From: Pelagicoccus sp. SDUM812002
GTDB lineage: Bacteria; Verrucomicrobiota; Verrucomicrobiia; Opitutales; Opitutaceae
Direction: 5' to 3'
Length of the DNA stretch: 64,000 nt
Assembly (NCBI RefSeq): GCF_031127835.1
Contig: NZ_JARXHX010000007.1
Location: forward strand, 206,432-270,431
Shown: positions 1 through 9,801 of the stretch, piece by piece
Layout of the letters: every line of letters starts with the position of its first letter
Numbering within the stretch: position 1 is the first letter of the stretch
Notes under the pieces: model-generated
The model's input: only the letters and a program-made list of their open reading frames with translations
Database searches by the model: none
What the model was told of the DNA's origin: nothing
Translations under genes and position numbers: made by a program

Positions 1-2982
1 CTTCGCTGGAGCGTTACCGCTCTCGCTGTGACTTGCTTGCTCGGCTTCCTAAGCTGCGAATATGTTGCAAAAAAACTAATCGTTTCTGCAGAAACGAATC
101 GGCTGCGCCTTATCCTCGAGGTATCCCCGGTCGCTGTTGAGAAGGGTATCGAGCTCTACTCTGTCCTGACGGATGGAGGTCTTTCAGGGGTCAAAGGTGG
201 ATCGCTAGGCGAACTCGACGGCGAAGAAACCTTGCGCATGATCTATCGAAGCCAGGAGGGACCCGCTTTCTCCGGCGGATGGGTGTACGCGGCGAAGTCT
301 GCAACCTTCGGTCGGAATACGGCAAGTGGCTGGCAGGTAGCCCGGTCGAACGTCTCGGCTCGCTTGGAATCCGCTTACTACGAGGTGGCGGTCGTATCGC
401 TCCTCGTATGGGTCTGCTTTTGCTCACTGTTTGTCTTTTTGCACCGCCGGTTACTCAGAGACGTAAAAGATCAAGCGCAAGAGATCAGGACTGTCTTGGG
501 GATGGGTACCCAGGCTGATACGGGCGAAATTACCGAAGTTCTATCTAACTTGTCCGAGGACATCGCTGAACTCAATGCGAGGAAGGAATCGGTTTTGGCG
601 GAAGCAACCGGCCTGGCAGCCATTGCGGACAAGGCCAGTGAGGGGATTTTTATCTGTGATTCCTCTGGGCGAATCGAGTGGGCAAACGACGGATTTTTGA
701 AAATGGTCGGGACGACGTTGGAAGAAATCCAATCTATGGAGCCTTTTGCTTACATGGGAACTGAGATCAATGATCCTCTGTACCTCGCTCGATTGGGGCG
801 GGCTATGGAGATGGGGGACTCCGTATCGATCGAACTCGGTGGTATTCGTCCAGACGGAACAGAGTATTGGGCTTCCTTGGAGATGAAGCCGCTCGATGTG
901 GCTGCGGATGGATCGAGACGATTCTTTGGTATCCAGATTGATATCACAGAACAACGACGTGCCAGTAGCGAGTTGGAGGAAGTTTCACGGCGCTTTGCCC
1001 TAGCAATGGAAAGCGCCAATGTGGGGATCTGGGATTGGGATGTCAAAAGAGACGATTTGGTGTGGGACGATCATACTTTCAACCTCTATGGGGTAAAGCG
1101 CTCTAATTTTAAGCCAAGTTACAGATCGTGGATTCGTTGTATCGATCCAGACGATACGAACCGCGCCGTCAGGTCAATCGATGGAAGCCTCGCCAAAGGT
1201 GAGAACATTGATCTTGTGCTTTGTGTGCGAAAGCCAGACGGCAACGAGGCGTATGTGAAGAGTGTTGGGCGTGCGTTTTTCAACGAATCGGGCGAGGTTA
1301 CTCGGTACATTGGAATCGCTTCCGATGTCACAGAGGAGCACCTCGCGAAGAGAAGTCTTATCGAGCAGAAGGAAGAAGCGGAGTTGCTGGCAGTTCGCTT
1401 GGCGGATGCGGTGAAGCAGTCGAAGAAAGCGGCCACCGAGGCGTATCAAGCGACGCGAGCGAAGAGCGCTTTCTTGGCTATGATGAGCCATGAGATTCGA
1501 ACTCCTATGAACGGCGTTATTGGCATGGCCAGTTTACTGCTGGAAACCGACCTAGACGAGTACCAGCGCGACTATCTGAATACGATTCGAGTTAGCGGTG
1601 ATACCTTGCTGACGTTGATTAACGACATCTTAGACTATTCGAAGATCGAGAGTGGAAAGCTAGAGATAGAGATGGCTTCGTTTTCGATACGCGAGTGTGT
1701 GGAAGAGGCTGCTGACCTCCTCGCTTCGAAGGCTGCTGAAAAGGGCGTGGAGCTGCTTTGTTGTATCGATCATTCCACGCCGAATGAAGTGGTCGGAGAT
1801 ATCACCCGATTACGCCAAGTGCTCGTGAATCTAGTTGGAAACGCGATCAAGTTCACTGATGTGGGTGAAGTCGAAGTTCGAGTGCATGCCCCAGCCGGAG
1901 GCAAGGTACATTTCTCGGTCCGCGATACGGGAATTGGAATACCTCAGGATCGTATGAATCGCCTATTCGAGGTCTTCTCGCAAGTCGACTCCTCGACGAC
2001 TCGAAAGTACGGAGGTTCTGGCCTTGGACTCTCCATCAGCAAGCAGCTCGCTAACTTGATGGGTGGCGAAATGTGGGTGGAAAGCTCGGTCGGCCGCGGC
2101 TCAGTATTCCACTTCGATGTTGCCTTCGACGGGTTGGTAGAGGCGGAACGTGATACCCTCTTTGCCGAGCAAAAAGAACTCGCAGGAAAGCGTATCCTAA
2201 TAGCACAGCCTAATTCCGTCTTGAGGGGTTATTTAGATTCTTTGAGCCGCGCTTGGGGAATGTATACATGCGTAGTACCATCCATGGAACATTCCTCGGA
2301 TGAGGAATCTTACGATATTGTACTGGTCGATGACAAGGATTCCGCTCTCGAAAGTGAAAACTGTAAACGAAGGCTGAATACATTTCGAACGAACTCGAAG
2401 CTTTTTGTGGCGCTTGCGGAGCACGGAAATTCAGTGGGTCGAGCGAAAAGCGAGCCGTGTGTTTTCAAGCCTTGTAAGGTGTCCTCGCTCCTAGAGGTGT
2501 TTAAGGCGATCGACGTGACTGCTCGCGTAAATGTGTCGAGTGGGGACTCGAGAGATTTAGTAGCCGACGTAGAGTATGCGGTACGGCTTCCTTTGCGTAT
2601 ACTTGTTGCCGATGATAATTCCGTTAATCAAAAGGTTGCACGGATGATGCTTAAGAAATTCGGCTATTCTGCGGATCTCGTCGCGAACGGTGTAGAGGCG
2701 GTGGAAGCAGTGAAGCAATGCGACTACGATCTTGTCTTCATGGATTGCCAGATGCCGGAAATGGATGGATTCGAGGCGACGCGAGTGATTCGTCAGATAG
2801 AGACGGATCGCTCGTCATCCAAAAGGGCCTACATTTTCGCGTTAACTGCGAATGTCCGGGGAGAATCGATTGAGATGTCCAAGGAATGCGGCATGGATGG
2901 TTTCCTCGCCAAACCCATCAAACTGGGCGATATCAAGCGAGCTTTGATGGAAGTGGAATCAGATTTTATTTCCTCAAATTAG
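1..2982 (+). CDS. Hybrid sensor histidine kinase/response regulator (5' end outside window)
   Basis: This is a membrane-bound hybrid kinase. The frame is open to base 1, so the true start lies upstream; the first start-like codon inside is GTG at 28 and falls within a hydrophobic segment. Numbered from that GTG, a short extracytoplasmic region is followed by a second membrane helix near residues 120-142. Two PAS domains lie at about 195-310 and 320-440. The HisKA box is [12 protein letters not shown] with His488, and the ATPase boxes are [19 protein letters not shown] and [10 protein letters not shown] receiver-like segment near 715-830 seems degenerate, and a complete receiver follows with Asp906 in [11 protein letters not shown]. 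The signal and output partner cannot be told. There is no output DNA-binding domain, so it probably relays phosphate onward. The kinase call is very sure. Confidence 0.95.
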   Translation, partial: LRWSVTALAVTCLLGFLSCEYVAKKLIVSAETNRLRLILEVSPVAVEKGIELYSVLTDGGLSGVKGGSLGELDGEETLRMIYRSQEGPAFSGGWVYAAKSATFGRNTASGWQVARSNVSARLESAYYEVAVVSLLVWVCFCSLFVFLHRRLLRDVKDQAQEIRTVLGMGTQADTGEITEVLSNLSEDIAELNARKESVLAEATGLAAIADKASEGIFICDSSGRIEWANDGFLKMVGTTLEEIQSMEPFAYMGTEINDPLYLARLGRAMEMGDSVSIELGGIRPDGTEYWASLEMKPLDVAADGSRRFFGIQIDITEQRRASSELEEVSRRFALAMESANVGIWDWDVKRDDLVWDDHTFNLYGVKRSNFKPSYRSWIRCIDPDDTNRAVRSIDGSLAKGENIDLVLCVRKPDGNEAYVKSVGRAFFNESGEVTRYIGIASDVTEEHLAKRSLIEQKEEAELLAVRLADAVKQSKKAATEAYQATRAKSAFLAMMSHEIRTPMNGVIGMASLLLETDLDEYQRDYLNTIRVSGDTLLTLINDILDYSKIESGKLEIEMASFSIRECVEEAADLLASKAAEKGVELLCCIDHSTPNEVVGDITRLRQVLVNLVGNAIKFTDVGEVEVRVHAPAGGKVHFSVRDTGIGIPQDRMNRLFEVFSQVDSSTTRKYGGSGLGLSISKQLANLMGGEMWVESSVGRGSVFHFDVAFDGLVEAERDTLFAEQKELAGKRILIAQPNSVLRGYLDSLSRAWGMYTCVVPSMEHSSDEESYDIVLVDDKDSALESENCKRRLNTFRTNSKLFVALAEHGNSVGRAKSEPCVFKPCKVSSLLEVFKAIDVTARVNVSSGDSRDLVADVEYAVRLPLRILVADDNSVNQKVARMMLKKFGYSADLVANGVEAVEAVKQCDYDLVFMDCQMPEMDGFEATRVIRQIETDRSSSKRAYIFALTANVRGESIEMSKECGMDGFLAKPIKLGDIKRALMEVESDFISSN

Positions 2983-3036
2983 ATTTCGATTGAGCTTAGC
3001 TTCGCGACCGAGTTGCTTGAGGACTTTCCTCAATCG

Positions 3037-3690
3037 ATGATCGCTAACGCTGATATACTTTTGGACGAGCCGGGCTTCGTAGTAGCCAACAAGCCTTCTG
3101 GTATGTTGAGTGAAGGAGGTGCCGACCGAGAAATCGATCTCGAGCAATTTGTATCCACCTTGGTAGGACGGCAGGTTTGGTGCTGTCACCGACTGGACCG
3201 TTTGACGAGTGGGTTGGTGGTACTGCGGAAAGGGAAACGCTACCTGAAAGAGCTGAGCTCGCAGTTTGAATCACGCTCGGTCCGCAAGGAGTACTGGCTT
3301 TTGGTTGATGGAGTATGGGATCACCGTATCCAGAAGGTGGATTCTTTGATCGCTCCCGTTGGAGGTGGCGTGCATGCGAACGTACTGGAAGGCGGGAAGT
3401 CGGCCACCAGTACTTTTCAATTGCGGGGCGTAGACGAGGTGCAGCGAATCAGCTGGCTGCGGGGATTGCTCAAAACGGGACGCACTCATCAATTGAGGCT
3501 ACATACCTTAATGTCCGGTTGTCCGGTGCTTGGCGACCCTGTTTATGGCAAGAGTCGTGCCGATGGACTCTTTGGTCTTCATGCCTTCCGATTGAAGATG
3601 AGACATCCCGGGACAGGGGAAGCTCTCGATTTCGAGGCTGATATCCCGGAGAACTGGCGGCCATTGATTGCGAAGTTCGAGGCTAGCTGA
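3037..3690 (+). CDS. RluA-family RNA pseudouridine synthase
   Basis: It isomerises uridine to pseudouridine in rRNA or tRNA. The catalytic motif HRLDRLTSGL is present, with its Asp at residue 54 counted from the ATG at 3037. The RluA N-terminal pattern (VVANKPSGM) and the later GRTHQLRLH and LGDPVYG motifs are also present. There is no S4 RNA-binding domain, so this is a catalytic-domain-only member of about 217 residues, similar in build to TruC or RluC-like short forms. A TTG at 3013 would add eight residues. I prefer the ATG because the extra residues cover a 7-bp inverted repeat at 3017-3033 and have no family resemblance. The 3' end overlaps the convergent neighbour by 8 bp. The target uridine is unknown. 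Confidence 0.9.
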   Translation: MIANADILLDEPGFVVANKPSGMLSEGGADREIDLEQFVSTLVGRQVWCCHRLDRLTSGLVVLRKGKRYLKELSSQFESRSVRKEYWLLVDGVWDHRIQKVDSLIAPVGGGVHANVLEGGKSATSTFQLRGVDEVQRISWLRGLLKTGRTHQLRLHTLMSGCPVLGDPVYGKSRADGLFGLHAFRLKMRHPGTGEALDFEADIPENWRPLIAKFEAS

Positions 3691-4594
3691 AGTGCTTTTG
3701 TATTAGCTGAAGCACTACGGGGTGTACCGTTTGCGCTAGCTCCGAGTTGGCGTAGGCGACCCAGTTTACTGGGGTAGTGGTATCGAAAGGTATGTCGAGT
3801 TCGGGGTTGTCTACGAGCTGTACGACCACTCCTGCGGCTCGAGCTACGAGAGCGGTGCAGAGATCGTACGGGTGGCAGGTGAGGGATTGGGGGTAACCGT
3901 GCTTGGCGAAGGCGAGCGGGCGTATGTCGATGACGATGCGATCATGACCGGCAATCAATTCGTAGAGTTGCCCGCCGGTGGAGATGTATTGGTCGTCGAA
4001 AATAAGGGCGTCTTCGCGTTCTGACTCGGGAGTTATTGCGGCGTAAAGCTCCTCCTCGAAGGTAGCGAGGGCAGCTTTAGCTTGAGGGAAAAACTTGGCG
4101 ACGGAGGCAAAGCCGTGCTTCAGGTCCTTGGCTTTGGAAGGAGTGTGCGGGATCGGTTTGTTTTCGCCGGTGATGAGGTTTGTGGCCTCTCTTCTGAAGG
4201 TTGTGGATCCGTCTGTCTCTAAGGTGGCGCTGAGCTGCTCGGAGATGAATTGCTTGGAGGTGGGCAGCTCTGTCATGACGGCGACCGTGATGTCCTCCAG
4301 AGTAGGGGATCCAGAGCTGGTAGGCTGCGGCGCGAGACCGATGAGGGACCATGCGGGCCTCTTGTCGTACATGATGCCGCGGGTGCCGTCGATCGGGTCG
4401 ACGATGAGTTGGTAGGCGAGGCCTGAGTCAGGGGTGCTTGGAGGAAAGGTGACACGCTCGTCGTCTTCGATGCCTTCCATAACGAGGCGGACGGGGTGTT
4501 CGCTGGGCCAGTTTTCGGCAAGCCATTTAAGGATGAGCTGCTCGCTGACCTTGTCGATGTGATAGATGGTGTCGGCGGTCGTGTGGGCAGTCAC
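3683..4594 (-). CDS. Inositol-monophosphatase-family phosphatase
   Basis: This is a metal-dependent sugar or inositol phosphatase of the Li+-sensitive superfamily. The metal-binding signature DPIDGTRG is at residues 66-73 from the GTG at 4594, with the upstream acidic residue in VMEGIED at residue 40. The C-terminal half keeps a second conserved patch near CHPYDLCTALV. The substrate is not predictable. The start is doubtful. The frame stays open beyond the GTG, and its upstream codons read like the normal N-terminal helix of the family (for example RQLLCQLSVAIRDTL). No ATG, GTG or TTG occurs there; the only near-cognate codon noticed is ATT at 4700-4702. It overlaps the convergent pseudouridine synthase by 8 bp. 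Confidence 0.82.
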   Translation of the reverse strand: MTAHTTADTIYHIDKVSEQLILKWLAENWPSEHPVRLVMEGIEDDERVTFPPSTPDSGLAYQLIVDPIDGTRGIMYDKRPAWSLIGLAPQPTSSGSPTLEDITVAVMTELPTSKQFISEQLSATLETDGSTTFRREATNLITGENKPIPHTPSKAKDLKHGFASVAKFFPQAKAALATFEEELYAAITPESEREDALIFDDQYISTGGQLYELIAGHDRIVIDIRPLAFAKHGYPQSLTCHPYDLCTALVARAAGVVVQLVDNPELDIPFDTTTPVNWVAYANSELAQTVHPVVLQLIQKHFS

Positions 4595-4752
4595 CGCGGA
4601 TAGCTCGTCGGTAGGGGTGTGTTGCTGTGCGTAAAGCGTGTCGCGGATTGCGACGCTGAGTTGGCAGAGGAGTTGGCGGAAGCTTTGAAGTTGGGAGCTA
4701 ATGGTGAAAAGGGGATTGTGTGGATTTACGGATATCGTTTGGCTTCGAGCAG

Positions 4753-5106
4753 ATGAACAAGCTCTACATGTACAAGGGATGCGATGGATGCCGCAAGGCG
4801 AAGAAGTGGTTACAGGATAAAGGCGTAGATTTCGAGGAAATCGCCATTCGCGAGGTGACCCCTAGCAAGAGTGAGCTGAAGGAAGCTTTAGCAGCCCATG
4901 ATATGAACCTCAGGAAGCTGTTCAACGTATCTGGTGGCGATTACCGGGAAATGGGCTTGAAGGATAAGTTGCCGCAGATGGAAGTGGATGAGGCTCTGGA
5001 CCTACTGAAGGCGAACGGGAACTTGGTGAAACGTCCGTTTCTGGCGACTCCGAGCGGATGTATCAGTGGATTTGATACGGCTGTTTGGGAGGGGTTTGTG
5101 GGTTAG
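4753..5106 (+). CDS. Spx/ArsC-family (thioredoxin-fold) protein
   Basis: This small thioredoxin-fold protein has a CxxC redox pair (GCDGCRKAK, Cys10 and Cys13 from the ATG at 4753). The ArsC-like C-terminal KRPF motif follows. At about 117 residues it matches the Spx/MgsR/YffB group rather than classical arsenate reductase with a resolving cysteine loop. There is no arsenic gene nearby, so arsenate reduction is not supported; a role as a stress regulator or an uncharacterised reductase is equally possible. A GTG at 4720 would add 11 residues that lack family resemblance, while the ATG starts directly at the beta strand. Its stop overlaps the stop of the convergent SelW-like gene by 4 bp. Confidence 0.85.
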   Translation: MNKLYMYKGCDGCRKAKKWLQDKGVDFEEIAIREVTPSKSELKEALAAHDMNLRKLFNVSGGDYREMGLKDKLPQMEVDEALDLLKANGNLVKRPFLATPSGCISGFDTAVWEGFVG

Positions 5107-5420
5107 GTTTTTGGCGATGATGGAGCGTCGTTCTCGGTGCGATCGCTGTGCCCGAGTGGGCGGTCGGGGTCGATCCGGTCGCGCACGAGTTGCTTGAGCT
5201 CTTTGGACTCGGGGAAGCGTCCGGCTTCCTTGCGGGAGAAGATGAGTTCGTCGTCGAGTCGAATTTCCATGATGCCGCCGGTGCCGGGCTGCAGGGCGAC
5301 TTCGCCTATGTCTTGGCCGAAGGTGTTGAGCAGCTCTTGGGCGAGCCAAGCGGCGCGGAGCATCCAATTGCACTGGCTGCAGTAGAGTATGGAAATGCGC
5401 GGTGTGCGTTGATCGGACAT
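5103..5420 (-). CDS. SelT/SelW/SelH (Rdx) family thioredoxin-like protein
   Basis: A small Rdx-family protein of about 105 residues. The redox motif YCSQCNW places Cys14 and Cys17 close to the N-terminus, in the position where selenoprotein W relatives carry Cys-x-x-Sec. Here both positions are cysteine, so no selenocysteine is involved. The rest follows the Rdx pattern: a helix of the type RAAWLAQELLNTF, then GGIMEIRLDDELIFSRKE and GRFPESKELKQLVRDRI. A start at 5459 would add 13 polar residues; the ATG at 5420 agrees with family length. The physiological function of bacterial Rdx proteins is not settled. Confidence 0.88.
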   Translation of the reverse strand: MSDQRTPRISILYCSQCNWMLRAAWLAQELLNTFGQDIGEVALQPGTGGIMEIRLDDELIFSRKEAGRFPESKELKQLVRDRIDPDRPLGHSDRTENDAPSSPKT

Positions 5421-5562
5421 GGTAGATTTTGTTGGTTCTTTTTTCTGCCGACAGTTCACTCTGATCTTTTTTGGCCTTCTGAAGAGCGGTACCAGAAGAT
5501 TATTAGATTCGGTCTGTGCTTATCTTGGAAATCCGCGAATAGAAGGTCTCATTCTTGAGATC

Positions 5563-7413
5563 CTACCTGAATTCGTCGGGGGCGTCGGGGTTGGAGATGA
5601 TAAATTCGGTGATGGCTTCGAGAAAGGCTTCGCCGTAGGCTTCGAGCTTCTTGTAACCCACGCCGGAGATTTCGGAAAGCTTCTCTTCGTTGGGTGGGAA
5701 GTAGCGGGCCATCTCGCGAAGGGTGACGTCGGAGAAGACGATGTAGGGTGGGACGCCTTGTTCGTCCGCTAGCTCCTTGCGGAGGCTGCGGAGAATTGAG
5801 AAAAGGTCTTCGTTGCACTCGATGCCACCTTGAGAACGGTTGCGGTCGCGTTGTACGGCGTTGGCTGATGCGGGAAGTTTTGTGAGCATGATGGGGGCAC
5901 GGTCGCGAAGCGCCGCTTTCCCTTTCTGAGTTAGGCTAAGTGCTCCGTAGGCTTCGGCGTCCTGAAAAACGTATTCGTTGCGAATGAGCTCGCGTCCGAA
6001 GGCCTGCCACTCGGCGCGTTTGTACTCGCCGCCGATGTTGTAGGTGGTGAGGCGGTGGTGCCCCCATTTGAGGACTTTTTCGTTTTTGGAGCCGAGCAAG
6101 ATATCGACGATGTGGTTGATGCCGACGCCGAAGCTGGAAGCTTGGCTGACGCGAAAAATGCATGACATGAACTTCTGGGCGGGAATGGTGCCGTCGAAGG
6201 TTTCCTTAGGTTGGTTGCAGTTATCGCAGTTACCGCAATTTCCTTCGCCCCATTTTTCGGAGAAGTAGCCGAGCAGCACTTCGCGGCGGCATTGCGATGA
6301 TTCGGCGTAGTTTACGATCTGGCGTAGTTGTTCTTTGGCGACTTCGCGTTCTTTGGGCTCTTTTTCGGCGATGAAGTTGAGTTGCTTGGCGACATCGCCC
6401 GGCGAGAAATAGAGCACGCAATCGGAGGGAAGTCCGTCGCGTCCGGCGCGGCCGGTCTCTTGGTAGTAGCCTTCTATGTTTTTGGGAATGTCTTGGTGGA
6501 TGACGTAGCGGACGTTGGGCTTGTCGATTCCCATGCCGAAGGCTACGGTGGCGCAGACGACTTTGACCTCGTCGCGGATGAAGGCTTCCTGGTTCTTGCC
6601 GCGCTGCAGCGGTGTCATGCCTGCATGGTAGGGTAGGGCTTCGATGCCTTCCTGGCGGAGGCGGTCGGCAGTTTGCTCGGTGGCTTTGCGCGAGAAACAG
6701 TAGATGATGCCGGAGTCGAAGGGGCGTGCTTGGACGAACTTGAGGATTTGACGGAAGACGGCCTGTTTTTGCTCGATTCGATAGGCGAGGTTGGGCCGGT
6801 TGAACGAGGCGACGTAGTTGGTCGGGTTGCGAAGATTCAGTTGCTTGACGATGTCGTCGCGCACTCGGTCTGTCGCGGTGGCGGTGAGTGCCATGAAGGG
6901 CGTATCCGGAAAGCGGCGACGTAGCTCAGCAAGTTGGCGGTACTCGGGGCGAAAATCGTGACCCCACTCGGAGATGCAGTGGGCTTCGTCGACGGCGAAG
7001 CGGCAGACCTTCCATTTCTTCAGATCCTCGAGGAATCCACCCAGCATGAGCCGCTCGGGGGCGACGTATAGGATTTGGTATTCGCCAGCGAAGAGTTTGG
7101 CGTAGCGTTTGCGGGACTCGCCTTGGGCGAGGGAGGAGTTGAGGAAGGTGGCGGATATTCCGTTTTCGGTAAGGCCGTCGACCTGATCCTTCATCAAGGC
7201 GATGAGGGGCGAGATGACAACGGTGAGGCCTTCGGAGAGAACGGCGGGGAGCTGGTAGCAGAGGGATTTGCCGCCGCCTGTGGGTAGGAGGGCGAAGACG
7301 TCGCGGCCGGAAAGAGCGTCGTTTACGATATCCGCTTGCAGGGCGCGGAAGGTTTCGTGGCCGAAGTATTTTTTGAGGGCGGTTTGTACGCGGTCGGTGG
7401 TGGAGGCTGTCAC
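5563..7413 (-). CDS. recQ: ATP-dependent DNA helicase RecQ
   Basis: A 3'-5' DNA helicase of recombination and fork repair. In order it has the helicase core with Walker A (LLPTGGGKSLCYQLP), the DEAH box (VDEAHCISEWGHDFRP), the arginine-finger region QETGRAGRDGLPSDC, the RecQ C-terminal zinc-binding and winged-helix region with four cysteines (SSQCRR and CGNCDNC), and a C-terminal HRDC domain (ISGVGYKKLEAYG). The total length of about 616 residues is normal for bacterial RecQ. I chose GTG at 7413, just before the conserved LKKYFGHETFR block. A TTG at 7488 would add 25 residues without family support. Neither has an obvious ribosome site. It stands alone with no operon partner. Confidence 0.96.
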   Translation of the reverse strand: MTASTTDRVQTALKKYFGHETFRALQADIVNDALSGRDVFALLPTGGGKSLCYQLPAVLSEGLTVVISPLIALMKDQVDGLTENGISATFLNSSLAQGESRKRYAKLFAGEYQILYVAPERLMLGGFLEDLKKWKVCRFAVDEAHCISEWGHDFRPEYRQLAELRRRFPDTPFMALTATATDRVRDDIVKQLNLRNPTNYVASFNRPNLAYRIEQKQAVFRQILKFVQARPFDSGIIYCFSRKATEQTADRLRQEGIEALPYHAGMTPLQRGKNQEAFIRDEVKVVCATVAFGMGIDKPNVRYVIHQDIPKNIEGYYQETGRAGRDGLPSDCVLYFSPGDVAKQLNFIAEKEPKEREVAKEQLRQIVNYAESSQCRREVLLGYFSEKWGEGNCGNCDNCNQPKETFDGTIPAQKFMSCIFRVSQASSFGVGINHIVDILLGSKNEKVLKWGHHRLTTYNIGGEYKRAEWQAFGRELIRNEYVFQDAEAYGALSLTQKGKAALRDRAPIMLTKLPASANAVQRDRNRSQGGIECNEDLFSILRSLRKELADEQGVPPYIVFSDVTLREMARYFPPNEEKLSEISGVGYKKLEAYGEAFLEAITEFIISNPDAPDEFR

Positions 7414-7600
7414 GGGGTGGAGGAGTGGCTGGTGAAGGATGGATTGGATTTTGAGAAAAAGGGGTAAGCTGGTGTGGGATTGGGGCAAGGGGAAAGGTGG
7501 GCTAGTGGGAGTGGGGAGGAATTGGCAACAAGAGCAAGATTAAGGCTTGGAGTTGGGTTTGGCTTGCATGCGGGGCTGTCGTTTGGGCGTTCTTGGGGAT

Positions 7601-8533
7601 ATGGAGTTATTCAAAATTACCCGTAGTATTTTGGCCGCAGCGATCGTGGCATCGTCGGCTCTCACAGGTTTTTCTGCCACGGAAGAAGAGCACGATGCCT
7701 TGATCGCGTTGGCTAAAGATAAGGAATCGGATTTCGCCACGGAGTTGCCAGCAGCCGTTGATGAGGGGATGTCCTCCGACTGGATTCTGGAGGCGGAGAT
7801 TATCAGGGCTCTTTCGACAGGCGACGCGAATGCGATGTTTGATTTGATCGCCCGTATCGATGCAGTTGGAGAGGACTTCCGATATGGGGTGGGGCGCGAC
7901 TTCTATTCGGCTCAGCAGCTTGCCGGATTTGCGGACGTGCTGCGTTGCGTGGTGGCCTATCGAGAGGGTGACAAGGAGAAATTTGAGAAGTACGCGGTGA
8001 GTTCTTACGAGAAGGCTCCCGGTTTTAACGGAGCTTTTGGTATCGGCGAGTTGCTCGCGAATCAACGTCGCGATGCGGTGCAGGAGGAGGCGATGGCAGA
8101 CTTTCGCGTACCCATGGACATGGTGTTGGCGAACGTGGAGGGCGAGAGCAAGTCGCTCACCGACTGGATGGGTGACGACGAGGTGATGTTGGTCGATTTC
8201 TGGGCCAGCTGGTGCGGACCTTGTATTCGCCTAATGCCCTCGTTGAAGGAAAAGCAGGAGAATCTTTCCAAGCAGGGCGTCTTCGTAGCAGGGATCAATA
8301 CGGATCGCCGCGACCCATTGAAGAATGCGACTTCCATCCGTGAGCGTGAGGGAATGGAGTCTGTGCCTTGGTTGCTGGACCGCAATGGTGGCGACTTAAG
8401 CGGAATGCTTATGGTAGATTCGATTCCTCGCATGGTACTGATCGATCGCGAAGGGTCGGTGCTCTATAACGGGCATCCGTCAGATCCGTCGTTGGGAGAC
8501 GCCTTGGCCAAGGTCGGCGTGGAGTTGCACTAG
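7601..8533 (+). CDS. Secreted TlpA-like thioredoxin-fold protein
   Basis: A periplasmic thiol-disulfide protein. An N-terminal signal peptide (basic start, hydrophobic core ILAAAIVASSALTGFSA) is followed by about 140 residues of helical sequence with no recognised domain. A TlpA/AhpC-TSA-type thioredoxin domain then contains the active site DFWASWCGPC (Cys205 and Cys208 from the ATG at 7601). The variable N-terminal extension before the redox domain is common among TlpA-like proteins of this kind of bacterium. The upstream frame opens at 7547, but the signal peptide begins properly at 7601. The stop TAG lies in a CTAG that also encodes the stop of the convergent acyltransferase gene. Confidence 0.88.
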   Translation: MELFKITRSILAAAIVASSALTGFSATEEEHDALIALAKDKESDFATELPAAVDEGMSSDWILEAEIIRALSTGDANAMFDLIARIDAVGEDFRYGVGRDFYSAQQLAGFADVLRCVVAYREGDKEKFEKYAVSSYEKAPGFNGAFGIGELLANQRRDAVQEEAMADFRVPMDMVLANVEGESKSLTDWMGDDEVMLVDFWASWCGPCIRLMPSLKEKQENLSKQGVFVAGINTDRRDPLKNATSIREREGMESVPWLLDRNGGDLSGMLMVDSIPRMVLIDREGSVLYNGHPSDPSLGDALAKVGVELH

Positions 8534-9603
8534 AGAGCCGGAGGTACTGTTCCTGCGGAGCTGCTGCTGGCCAAAGTGGCTTGATATTTTTTCCCGGCCA
8601 AGCGTTTGCCCAGGCGAATGCTTGGCTTTTCTATGTACTTGTAGCTCAATGCGGCGATGCCGAACGTTATTGCCGTAGCGGCTACGATGAAGAATTCGAG
8701 CCGCGTTTTTGGCAACTCATGGGTCTTCCAGAGTCTTGCCATCAAAGTAAACACGACAGCATGCAGTAGGTATGCAGAATAGGTGCTGCGGCCAATGCTG
8801 CTGAGCCACTGAGGCGTCTTCGGGAGGAAGAAAAAGATGGCGAAGAGGACGAGTCCAAGGGTGTGGCCCCAACCGTAGCGGTTCCAGACTGGACCAGCCT
8901 CGGTGAAGCTCTTCTCGATAGCTTCGATCACGGGCTTGGCGACGAGATAGACCATTAACGCAAAGAGGATGCGGGCAGCTTTCTTCCCGTTTTCCGAACG
9001 CGAAAAGAGGGGCTCTTTTTCGAGGTCGTAGATGCACCGCATTGCCGACCCTGTAAACATTATGGCGAGTAGGTAGCCGAGGATAGGAAGGTTGCCTGGG
9101 AAGTCTTTGAGTAGGTCCAGCTGCCATAGTTTGTAGCATACGGAAAACCCAACAAGGGCGGCTATAAGCTTGTATTTACCGAAGGAGAGGTAGAGCAAGG
9201 CGGTGGCGAAGTAGAAGACGAGCTCCACTTCGAGGGTCCAGAAAAGACCCATCACGTGAGGTTCTCCGACGAAGGTGGCCACCATGCCTGTATTGGCTAG
9301 AATCGTGGTGGCCGGCAGCTGGCGCCCGGTGACGAGCCAGAGCGAGTAGACGCCGATGGCGACGGCGACCCAGTATATTGGATAGAGGCGAAAGAAACGA
9401 TTAACGGCGAAAGAGCGTAGAGTGGGTAGTCGCCCGCCTTCGAGAGTGCGGGGTATTACGAAGCCGCTGATGCAAAAAAAGGCTACCACCCCGATCCGGC
9501 CGAAGTCGAAGTAGTTGGCAGTGTCGCTCGCCCATTTACCGCCGCTGGAAAGGGGTAGAAGGCTCTCTGAAACATGTTGCCAGATTACGAGGAAGCAGGC
9601 CAC
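8530..9603 (-). CDS. Acyltransferase-3 (OafA/YrhL-type) membrane protein
   Basis: A multi-pass inner-membrane O-acyltransferase that probably acetylates an exported glycan or lipid. About ten hydrophobic segments are seen. The family histidine is in FLVIWQHVSE, and RFFRLYPIYW and the C-terminal YSAYLLHAVVF are also typical. Counting only from the GTG at 9603, the protein lacks the family's opening SLDALRAVA block. That block is encoded immediately upstream in the same frame (HRFQSLDALRAVA), up to a stop at about position 9675. No ATG, GTG or TTG exists in that stretch; ATT at 9655-9657 is the only near-cognate codon noticed. The true N-terminus is therefore probably about 18 residues longer than annotated here. 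Confidence 0.88.
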   Translation of the reverse strand: MACFLVIWQHVSESLLPLSSGGKWASDTANYFDFGRIGVVAFFCISGFVIPRTLEGGRLPTLRSFAVNRFFRLYPIYWVAVAIGVYSLWLVTGRQLPATTILANTGMVATFVGEPHVMGLFWTLEVELVFYFATALLYLSFGKYKLIAALVGFSVCYKLWQLDLLKDFPGNLPILGYLLAIMFTGSAMRCIYDLEKEPLFSRSENGKKAARILFALMVYLVAKPVIEAIEKSFTEAGPVWNRYGWGHTLGLVLFAIFFFLPKTPQWLSSIGRSTYSAYLLHAVVFTLMARLWKTHELPKTRLEFFIVAATAITFGIAALSYKYIEKPSIRLGKRLAGKKYQATLASSSSAGTVPPAL

Positions 9604-9801
9604 GGCGCGGAGCGCGTCGAGCGACTGGAATCTATGCTTGTCGGATTTTTCAGGAATGGGCGTTTTTTGTTAGAATGATATTCGCCTGACAACAGTCTTC
9701 GTTTGTAAACAAACGAAACCCGTTGAGAGCTCGTTCCCTCTCCGAGGAAATTTGTGGTTGTGAGGGGGAGGGGTAATGCCTTTGGTGGCGAGGTTTTTGC
9801 A

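Noticed and set aside
4753..5106. Arsenate reductase ArsC
   Set aside because: There are no ars neighbours, and the CxxC arrangement fits the Spx/MgsR/YffB group better.
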